Source: Paracoccaceae bacterium
GTDB taxonomy: Bacteria; Pseudomonadota; Alphaproteobacteria; Rhodobacterales; Rhodobacteraceae
Length of the DNA stretch: 5,205 nt
Reading direction: 5' to 3'
Assembly: GCA_007119835.1 (NCBI GenBank)
Contig: SKOX01000022.1
Span: 1 to 5,205 of the forward strand
In this document: positions 1 through 5,205 of the stretch, one piece after another
Position numbering within the stretch: position 1 is the first letter of the stretch
How the letters are laid out: every line of letters begins with the position of its first letter
Made by a program: the position numbers and the translations under genes
Notes under the pieces: model-generated
The model's database searches: none
Told to the model about the DNA's origin: nothing
What the model saw: only the letters and a program-made list of their open reading frames with translations

Positions 1-103
1 CGAGGATCTGGAGCCGCTCGATGGCGAATTGCTGCGCCGGGTCCGGGGCGAGGCGGCCGGCGGCGACGCGGGCACGGTAGAGCGTGACGGGTCCCTCGGT
101 CAT
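1..103 (-). CDS. zapE: ZapE/AFG1-family P-loop ATPase, N-terminal fragment (runs off window)
   Basis: Only the first 34 codons are present, reading leftwards from an ATG at 103 and leaving the window at base 1. The peptide starts MTEGPVTLYRARVAAGRLAP and continues with DPAQQFAIERLQIL. A short 'Y..RVAAG.L.PDPAQ..A.ERL' opening is characteristic of AFG1-like ATPases, annotated ZapE in proteobacteria. E. coli ZapE acts at the division site with FtsZ, and the mitochondrial homologue AFG1/LACE1 is linked to protein quality control. The Walker A motif lies beyond the window, so the ATPase assignment rests on the N-terminus alone. The gene begins 43 bases after the alaX stop on the same strand, with no visible terminator between them, so co-transcription is likely. 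A purine-rich AGG at 111-113 (minus strand) sits seven bases before the ATG. Confidence 0.72.
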   Translation of the reverse strand, partial: MTEGPVTLYRARVAAGRLAPDPAQQFAIERLQIL

Positions 104-146
104 GCGACAACCTATCCCCGTCCGGAGGCAAGGTGGCAAGGGGCGG

Positions 147-863
147 TCACACGAGGTGGAGGTGCACCCGGCGGTTCTCGCGGCCCTTCTTCTCGATCTT
201 GCCGATGCGGAGCGCGCCGATCTCGCCTGTCGAGCGGACATGGGTGCCGCCGCAGGGCTGCAGGTCGACCGGCTCCGGGCCCGCGCCGATCCGGATGAGG
301 CGGACGCGGCCCTGGCCCACGGGAGGCTTGACCTTCATCGTCTTGACCATCTCCGGGCGCGCCTCGAGCTCGGCTTCCGAGACCCACTCGGCGGAGACGG
401 CCAAGTCGGCGGCGACGTGGGCCGCGAGCTCAGCCTCGAGAGCGGCGAGATCCTCCGGCGGCGTCGCCATGTCGAAGTCGAGCCGCGACTTCTCGGGCCC
501 GATCGCGCCGCCGGTGACGGGGAAGGGAAGGACGACCGAGAGCAGGTGGAGCGCCGTGTGCATGCGCATCAGTCGGTGGCGGCGGTCCCAGTCGATCTCG
601 GCCACGACGGGCGCGCCAGGCTCGGGCGGCGCGCCGTCGACGCGGTGGAGGACGCGACCGCGGTCGCCTTCAGGATGGATGGCCTCGGTCACGGCCAGCC
701 GGAGCCCGCCGGGGAGAACCAGCGTGCCGGTGTCGCCGGGCTGGCCGCCCGAGGCGGCGTAAAAGACCGTGCGGTCGAGTTCGACACCTTCCGGATGAAC
801 GGCGGTGACGATGGCCTCGCAGCCGGCGGCATAGGCGTCCTCGCGAAACAGGAAGACGGTCAT
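147..863 (-). CDS. alaX: Stand-alone alanyl-tRNA editing protein (AlaX family)
   Basis: This 238-residue protein is a trans-acting editing hydrolase of the AlaX family, which resembles the editing domain of alanyl-tRNA synthetase. Family members deacylate mischarged tRNA(Ala), chiefly Ser-tRNA(Ala), in the cytoplasm. The sequence shows the glycine-rich N-terminal motif FYAASGGQPGDTG (residues 34-46). It also shows both halves of the zinc site: HTALH with H102 and H106, and CGGTH with C204 and H208. The C-terminus (KIEKKGRENRRV) is typical of the family. Its length and the N-terminal Gly-rich barrel fit the medium AlaX-M type rather than the short AlaX-S. The ATG at 863 is supported by GAGGGA at 871-876 (minus strand), seven bases upstream. 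No key residue is missing and it appears intact. It is probably transcribed together with zapE downstream. The exact amino acid edited (Ser, Gly) cannot be read from the sequence. Confidence 0.95.
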   Translation of the reverse strand: MTVFLFREDAYAAGCEAIVTAVHPEGVELDRTVFYAASGGQPGDTGTLVLPGGLRLAVTEAIHPEGDRGRVLHRVDGAPPEPGAPVVAEIDWDRRHRLMRMHTALHLLSVVLPFPVTGGAIGPEKSRLDFDMATPPEDLAALEAELAAHVAADLAVSAEWVSEAELEARPEMVKTMKVKPPVGQGRVRLIRIGAGPEPVDLQPCGGTHVRSTGEIGALRIGKIEKKGRENRRVHLHLV

Positions 864-892
864 CGAAGTGTCCCTCGGTCAGCGGCGCGCGG

Positions 893-921
893 GGTATAGC
901 CGGGGTCCGCGGCGGGAGCAA
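893..921 (-). promoter_or_regulatory. Candidate sigma70-type promoter for alaX
   Basis: Read on the minus strand, a -35-like TTGCTC (916-921) is separated by exactly 17 bases from a -10-like TATACC (893-898). TATA is rare in this GC-rich stretch. A start of transcription near 886 would leave a leader of about 23 bases that holds the GAGGGA ribosome binding site of alaX. Spacing and placement are good, but the -35 matches consensus at only three of six positions, so this remains a sequence-based prediction. Confidence 0.5.
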
Positions 922-1056
922 ACGATGTGGTGGGGGTTCGGGACTGCAGCGGCCGTCCGCGCGCCGCGACCGCCCGGGGCCTGCCCGATCCGGCGCCGGT
1001 GCCCGGAGGCGTTTCCTGTCGACCCGAGCGACGGTCCGCCGTTGCGGCTGCCGGTC

Positions 1057-1090
1057 GTGCCGCTCGCGCGGAACCCTGCGCGGGCGGCAT
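1057..1090 (+). repeat. 15-bp inverted repeat / hairpin with AACC loop
   Basis: Bases 1057-1071 can pair with 1076-1090 around a four-base loop (AACC, 1072-1075). Twelve pairs are Watson-Crick. The three others (1057/1090, 1064/1083, 1070/1077) are all G-U in a plus-strand RNA and would be A-C mismatches in the opposite RNA. No T-run follows, so it does not look like an intrinsic terminator. It lies 43 bases upstream of the peptidoglycan-binding protein start and overlaps the putative GGAAC promoter. It could be a leader RNA structure, an operator, or a chance product of high GC. Confidence 0.5.
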
Positions 1091-1095
1091 CGGTT
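1070..1095 (+). promoter_or_regulatory. Candidate EcfG-type (general stress response) promoter
   Basis: A perfect GGAAC (1070-1074) is followed after 17 bases by GGTT (1092-1095). Alphaproteobacterial EcfG sigma factors recognise GGAAC-N16/17-CGTT, so only the first base of the -10 element deviates. Transcription would begin near 1101-1104 and leave a leader of about 30 bases containing the GGAGGA ribosome binding site, which is a sensible distance for the start at 1134. I saw no sigma70-like promoter for this gene in 864-1133. The match is suggestive and not proven. Confidence 0.42.
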
Positions 1096-1124
1096 GGGGC
1101 CTGTCAGCGCAGACCCGTCAGGAT

Positions 1125-1130
1125 GGAGGA
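1125..1130 (+). promoter_or_regulatory. Ribosome binding site fixing the start at 1134
   Basis: GGAGGA lies three bases before the ATG at 1134. The reading frame stays open upstream to a GTG at 927, but that extension is Arg/Gly/Ala-rich without homology-like features and would bury the signal peptide. The Shine-Dalgarno sequence together with the signal peptide settles the start at 1134. The spacing is somewhat short. Confidence 0.75.
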
Positions 1131-1133
1131 TAC

Positions 1134-1997
1134 ATGCTAGACATCAGAAGGAAGAGCGCGCTCATGGCGGGCGCATTCGTCGTGTTCGTTGGGCCCGCTT
1201 ATGCGCAGACGGCGGACGAGATCCCGGCGACCGATCCGGTCGCGGGCCAGCAGCAGATGCCCGGCGAGACGACGCCCATGGGTGCCCAGCCCCGTCCCCA
1301 GGCTGCCCCAGCACCGGGGACGGCCACCGATGCCGTCGATCAGCCGCAGCAGCAGGCCATGCCGGCGCAGCCCGGGGCCGAGCAGCCCGATGCCGACCCC
1401 GCGCTCATCAGCCGCGTTCAGGAGGCGCTGGATCAGGCAGGCCATGATCCAGGTCCCGTGGACGGCATCTGGGGGCCGCGGTCGCGCAGCGCCATGGAAT
1501 CGTTCCAGCGCGACCGGGGGATAGAGCCCACGGGGCTCATTAACGTCCTGTCGCTCGAGGCGCTCGGGCTGAGCGATGTCGCGGCGCAGCTTGAGGGCGA
1601 TATCGGGGTAGGCCAGCCCGAGAGCCCCGGCATGGCAGAGCCCACACCGGGCGTGCAGCCTACGCCGCGCGTCGGGGAGCCGGCGCCTGGCGTTGAGGCC
1701 ACGCCGGGCGTTGCGACGCCCACGCCTGGCCTTGGCGAGCCGGGGCCGGGCATTGCGACGCCCACACCCGGTCTTGGCGAGCCGGGGCCGGGTGCACAGC
1801 CCGGCGCGACGCCGACGCCGGGTCTGGGGCAGCCGGCACCGGGCACCGCCCAGCCGGAAATCCAGCGTCCGGCGACTGCGCCCGGGGCTCAGCCGCCTGC
1901 CGCTCCGCCCACGACCGCGCAGCCGACGCAGCCGCTGCCGGGCCCCGAGGCGGATGTGGCCGGCCCCGACGCCGGCGGCATGCAGACCGACCAGTAG
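1134..1997 (+). CDS. Secreted peptidoglycan-binding-domain protein with Pro/Gly-rich repeat tail
   Basis: This 287-residue protein begins with a Sec-type signal peptide: basic RRK at 5-7, a hydrophobic core, and probable cleavage after AYA at residue 24. There is no cysteine, so it is not a lipoprotein. A Gln/Pro/Ala-rich linker (25-87) leads to one PG_binding_1-like domain (about 88-146) that includes RVQEALDQAGHDPGPVDGIW and GPRSRSAMESFQRDRGI. This domain binds cell-wall peptide or glycan in other proteins. The rest (about 160-287) is Pro/Gly/Ala/Thr-rich low complexity with repeating 'TPGV/L..P.PG' units, no aromatic residue and no lysine, and is probably disordered. No catalytic domain (amidase, transglycosylase, L,D-transpeptidase) is visible, so it is likely a periplasmic wall-associated or scaffold protein of unknown exact role. 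It is a single-gene unit, preceded by a possible EcfG promoter and followed by a hairpin terminator. Confidence 0.88.
   Translation: MLDIRRKSALMAGAFVVFVGPAYAQTADEIPATDPVAGQQQMPGETTPMGAQPRPQAAPAPGTATDAVDQPQQQAMPAQPGAEQPDADPALISRVQEALDQAGHDPGPVDGIWGPRSRSAMESFQRDRGIEPTGLINVLSLEALGLSDVAAQLEGDIGVGQPESPGMAEPTPGVQPTPRVGEPAPGVEATPGVATPTPGLGEPGPGIATPTPGLGEPGPGAQPGATPTPGLGQPAPGTAQPEIQRPATAPGAQPPAAPPTTAQPTQPLPGPEADVAGPDAGGMQTDQ
1713..1796 (+). repeat. Imperfect 42-bp tandem duplication inside the Pro/Gly-rich tail
   Basis: Two adjacent 42-base units (1713-1754 and 1755-1796) are identical at 35 positions. They encode ATPTPGLGEPGPGI and ATPTPGLGEPGPGA (residues 194-207 and 208-221). Three differences near the start of the unit are synonymous and the rest cluster at the unit's end. 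A more decayed related segment (ATPTPGLGQPAPG) follows at residues 225-237, and shorter PTPGV/PAPGV units precede. The unit is a multiple of three, so copy number can change without breaking the frame. Confidence 0.85.
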
Positions 1998-2018
1998 CCT
2001 GCGCGGCAGGCAGACAGC

Positions 2019-2051
2019 GCCGCGCGGGGCAAACGTGCCGCGCGGCCTTTT
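2019..2051 (+). terminator. Intrinsic terminator after the peptidoglycan-binding gene
   Basis: A perfect 9-bp GC-only stem (2019-2027 with 2038-2046) encloses a 10-base loop and is followed after one base by TTTT (2048-2051). It lies 21 bases after the TAG stop. A smaller 6-bp hairpin with a three-base loop (1997-2011) sits directly at the stop codon. In the opposite direction, toward transcripts of the convergent DUF1285 gene, the same stem lacks a U-run, so it acts mainly for the plus strand. Confidence 0.65.
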
Positions 2052-2103
2052 CCACCAAGGGAAGATTGCCCGAACGCCGCTTCACAGTGACGATCAGCGC
2101 GGA

Positions 2104-2736
2104 TCAGTCGGAGAGGCGTTCCAACTCGGCGCTCGGGAGGAAGGGAAAGAAGACACCTTCCGACCAGACGCCGAAATGCCGCACCCCTTGCAAGGAGTGC
2201 TCGCTTCCGAGATCAACGATGCGATAGAACGTCTTGCGGTCGATCAGGGCTTCGAGCCCGCGCCGGACGTGGACGTAGGGCGCAGGCTCGCTGGTCGTCG
2301 CATCGAGCGTCACGCGGATCGGATTGTCGGCGCCCGCGCTGACCTCGTCGCCGACATTGGTGGTGAAGGTGAGCGTCTGGTCGCGGCCCTCGCCGTCGGC
2401 GCGGACGTCGACGGCGACGAACGGCGCGTCGTCGACGGCGATGCCGACCTTCTCGACCGGCGTGACGAGGAAATGCCGGTGTCCCTCGCGCTTCAGGATC
2501 GATGCGAAGAGCTTGACGAGCGGCTGGCGGCCGATGGGCGTGCCGAGATAGTACCAGGTCCCGTCGCGGGCGATGCGGATGTCGAGATCGCCGCAGAAGG
2601 GCGGGTCCCACAGGTGAACCGGCGGCGGTCCGCGGCGTGCGGCGCGGCTCGCGGCATCGGCCAAACCGTCGGCGGATGGCCCCGACGGTTGCCCGATCTT
2701 CGGGCGAATGTCCGGTTTGTGATCGGCCTCGCGCAT
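2104..2736 (-). CDS. DUF1285 domain-containing protein
   Basis: This 210-residue soluble protein belongs to the DUF1285 family (PF06938). Its hallmark block is visible at residues 39-107: PVHLWDPPFCGDLDIRIARD, then GTWYYLGTPIGR, LVKLF and HFLVTPVEKVGIAVDDAPF. A second conserved block, PYVHVRRGLEALIDRKTFYR, covers about 153-172. The biochemical role is unknown. Structures of family members show a distinct fold with repeated motifs, for which a signalling or ligand-binding role was proposed. There is no signal peptide and no membrane segment; residues 1-36 are a poorly conserved, probably flexible leader. The ATG at 2736 has GGGAGG at 2747-2752 (minus strand), ten bases upstream. The gene diverges from the MoxR operon, an arrangement that suggests a functional link with it, though that is inference. 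Confidence 0.92.
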   Translation of the reverse strand: MREADHKPDIRPKIGQPSGPSADGLADAASRAARRGPPPVHLWDPPFCGDLDIRIARDGTWYYLGTPIGRQPLVKLFASILKREGHRHFLVTPVEKVGIAVDDAPFVAVDVRADGEGRDQTLTFTTNVGDEVSAGADNPIRVTLDATTSEPAPYVHVRRGLEALIDRKTFYRIVDLGSEHSLQGVRHFGVWSEGVFFPFLPSAELERLSD

Positions 2737-2766
2737 TGTCCGGGTGCCTCCCGCGCCATAAGGTCT

Positions 2767-2795
2767 AAGTTAGGCGTGTGGCGCGCGCTCGGCAA
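2767..2795 (-). promoter_or_regulatory. Candidate sigma70-type promoter for the DUF1285 gene
   Basis: On the minus strand TTGCCG (2790-2795) and TAACTT (2767-2772) are separated by exactly 17 bases. The surrounding bases 2757-2772 form an AT-rich island in very GC-rich DNA. Transcription would start near 2760 and give a leader of about 24 bases that carries the GGGAGG ribosome binding site. The geometry parallels the alaX promoter candidate. The -10 hexamer is only a moderate match. Confidence 0.42.
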
Positions 2796-2831
2796 CGGCG
2801 CGGCCGCTCGGCCTAGAACCGAGATGCCCGC

Positions 2832-2885
2832 GGTGGCGCCGATTCCGGTGGCGCCCGGATCCAGGAACCGGAGCGGAACAGGAGC
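2832..2885 (+). repeat. Two consecutive short tandem duplications in the moxR leader
   Basis: GGTGGCGCC occurs at 2832-2840 and again at 2847-2855, each followed by a related segment (GATTCC and CGGATCC). Directly after this come the 11-base units GGAACCGGAGC (2864-2874) and GGAACAGGAGC (2875-2885), which differ at one position. The second 11-base unit contains the AGGAG that serves as ribosome binding site for the TTG start. The function of the repeats, if any, is unknown. Confidence 0.6.
2880..2884 (+). promoter_or_regulatory. Ribosome binding site supporting the TTG start of moxR
   Basis: AGGAG is separated by seven bases from the TTG at 2892, which is the first possible start after an in-frame TAG at 2814-2816. 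The in-frame ATG at 2910 has no comparable purine-rich sequence at the right distance. This favours TTG, although coupling from a small upstream ORF could still allow use of the ATG. Confidence 0.55.
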
Positions 2886-2891
2886 AGTCCC

Positions 2892-3925
<1,034 letters not shown>

Positions 3926-3929
<4 letters not shown>

Positions 3930-4840
3930 AGCGAGGCGCACCGGGCCAGGTCGGGGGCGCGGCAGGCGCCGTCGCACTGCGGCGGGACGCGGAGAACATC
4001 GCGGGCGCGCTGCCGCCGCTGCTGACCGAAGCCGAAATGCTGGCGGCGACGGTTTCGATGGGCGTACACGGCCGGCGGAGGCCCGGGAGCGGCGAAGATT
4101 TCTGGCAATACCGCCAGGCGATGCCCGGCGACGCGATCAGCCAGATCGACTGGCGCCGCTCGGGACGCTCGGATTCGCATTTCATCCGGCAGATGGAGTG
4201 GGAGAGCGCGCAGACCGTCTCGCTCTGGGTCGATGACGCGCGGTCGATGGACTACCGCGGCCAGGAGAGCCCGCGCTCCAAGCACGAGCGCGCGGCCCTG
4301 ATCGCGCTGGCGCTGTCGGTGCTTCTGATCAAGGCGGGCGAGCGGGTGTCGCTGATGGGGACCAGCGCATCGCCGCCGCGCAGCGGTCGCGCGCAGCTCA
4401 GCCGGCTCGCGATGGAACTCGCCACGCCGCGGCAGGGCCGGCCGGATTACGGCGCGCCGCCGCCCGAGCGGATGGCGCGCGGCGGAAGGGCCGTGTTCCT
4501 CTCCGATTTCCTCGGGGACCCGGACGACGTGATCCCGGCGCTCGACCGGGCGGCCGACCAGGGCGTCAAGGGCTGCTTCGTGCAGGTGCTCGACGAGACC
4601 GAGGAGGTCTTCCCCTTCGACGGGCGGGTGATCTTCGAGAGCATGTCCGGCTCGCTCGACTTCGAAACGCAGCGGGCGCGCGCGCTCAGAACCGCCTATC
4701 TCGAGCGGCTGGCCGAGCGGCGCGGGCGGCTCGACGAGATGGCGCGGCGCCTCGGCTGGCGCGTGATGCACCACCGCACGAGCGAGAGCCCGCGGGCGGC
4801 GCTGCTCTGGCTCTACATGGCGATCGGGCCGCGGGTGTGA
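3926..4840 (+). CDS. DUF58 domain-containing protein (VWA-like partner of MoxR)
   Basis: This 304-residue protein has the DUF58 signature: GSGEDFWQYRQAMPGDAISQ (54-73) followed by IDWRRSGRSD (74-83). A VWA-like fold is suggested by the beta strand VSLWVDDARSM (98-108), where D103/D104 and S107 form a partial metal-site motif, and by FLSDFLGD (191-198). No transmembrane segment is visible, so this is the short soluble form of the family. The GTG start overlaps the moxR stop (GTGA), and ACGAGG at 3913-3918 lies seven bases upstream, which indicates translational coupling. Known MoxR/DUF58 pairs point to a physical or functional partnership, and a related Rhizobium operon influences cell morphology and envelope integrity. 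Its molecular activity is not known. Confidence 0.95.
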
Positions 4841-4847
4841 GGGCGTG

Positions 4848-5205
4848 ATGGGTTCGCTCGCGTTCCTGACCCCGTGGCTCCTGGTCGGTCTCGTGGCGCT
4901 GCCGGTGCTGTGGTGGCTCCTGCGGGCGGTGCCGCCGTCGCCGGACAGGGTGGCGTTTCCCGCGGTGCGGCTGCTGCTCGGGCTGCGCGATCCCGAGCGG
5001 ATGCCGGAGCGGACGCCCTGGTGGCTGCTCCTGCTCCGCATGGTGGCGCTCGGGCTCATCATCCTCGCCTTCGCGCAGCCGGTGCTGAACCCGCGGCCGG
5101 CGAGCGGCGACGGGCCGCTCCTCGTGCTCGTGGACGGCGGCTGGGGCGATGCGCCTGACTGGTCGACGCGGATGGGCCGGGTGTCGGAGGCGCTGGCGGA
5201 GGCCG
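4848..5205 (+). CDS. BatA N-terminal-domain / DUF4159-type membrane protein, N-terminal part (runs off window)
   Basis: The first 119 codons are present and the frame stays open to the window end. The sequence opens MGSLAFLTPWLLVGLVALPV, with a first membrane segment at about residues 6-26. A cytoplasmic-type loop follows (PDRVAFPAVRLLLGLRDPER, 32-51), then TPWWLLLLRMVALGLIILAFAQPVL with a second membrane segment at about 58-79. This is the aerotolerance BatA N-terminal region (PF07584). Next comes a VWA-like strand, LLVLVDGGWGDAPDW (91-105), in which the usual DxSxS metal site is replaced by DGGWG. In alphaproteobacteria this N-terminus usually leads into a long protein with DUF4159, which would be outside the window. 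The ATG lies seven bases after the DUF58 stop, with GAGGG (4839-4843) overlapping that stop, so it belongs to the same operon. Confidence 0.88.
   Translation, partial: MGSLAFLTPWLLVGLVALPVLWWLLRAVPPSPDRVAFPAVRLLLGLRDPERMPERTPWWLLLLRMVALGLIILAFAQPVLNPRPASGDGPLLVLVDGGWGDAPDWSTRMGRVSEALAEA

Noticed and set aside
84..899. Plus-strand open frames of 271 and 209 codons opposite alaX
   Set aside because: alaX on the minus strand carries all zinc ligands and conserved motifs; the plus-strand frames show only biased low-complexity sequence.
927..1133. N-terminal extension of the peptidoglycan-binding protein to a GTG at 927
   Set aside because: It would place an Arg/Ala-rich segment before a clear signal peptide, and the GGAGGA at 1125-1130 supports the ATG at 1134.
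860..1140. Small open frames (76 and 90 codons) in the alaX to peptidoglycan-binding gene gap
   Set aside because: Both are Arg/Pro/Ala-rich with no convincing ribosome binding site or motif, and they overlap promoter-like elements. I regard 864-1133 as non-coding.
2791..2819. TAGAAC at 2814-2819 as a -10 element for moxR
   Set aside because: No -35-like hexamer is present 16-18 bases upstream on the plus strand; the position holds GGCAAC. The moxR promoter is therefore left unassigned.

Overview
The window looks like a chromosomal housekeeping region of an alphaproteobacterium, most likely in or near the Rhodobacterales. The evidence is very high GC with strong G/C bias at third codon positions, tightly packed genes, and the gene set itself: a ZapE-like N-terminus, a stand-alone AlaX editing protein, and DUF1285 divergent from a MoxR-DUF58-BatA/DUF4159 cluster. 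There is no insertion sequence, phage gene, tRNA, rRNA or CRISPR array. I assign six protein-coding genes, two of them cut by the window ends or running off them.

Left block, minus strand: an alaX-type alanyl-tRNA editing gene (863 to 147) is followed 43 bases later by the first 34 codons of a zapE/AFG1-family ATPase gene (103 to 1, running off the window). A sigma70-like promoter lies just upstream of alaX, and the two genes could share a transcript.

Middle: on the plus strand a secreted protein (1134-1997) has a signal peptide, one peptidoglycan-binding domain and a long Pro/Gly-rich low-complexity tail built from short repeats. Its 270-base upstream region holds a strong inverted repeat and a GGAAC-N17-GGTT element. 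That element resembles EcfG general-stress-response promoters and is placed correctly for this start. A hairpin followed by four T residues ends the gene, facing the convergent DUF1285 gene.

Right block: a DUF1285 gene (2736 to 2104, minus) diverges from a plus-strand operon of a MoxR AAA+ ATPase (2892-3929, probable TTG start), a DUF58 protein (3926-4840, GTG start overlapping the moxR stop by four bases) and the N-terminal part of a membrane protein with a BatA N-terminal region, probably followed by DUF4159 (4848 to the window end). In this family the ATPase is thought to act as a chaperone or remodelling factor on VWA-like partners. A related alphaproteobacterial operon in Rhizobium leguminosarum affects cell envelope integrity, so an envelope role is the best guess here.

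The region is mostly conventional. The points most worth a second look are the putative stress promoter and hairpin in front of the peptidoglycan-binding gene, its repetitive tail, and the unusual moxR leader (tandem short repeats, TTG start, small upstream ORF overlapping an internal ATG).
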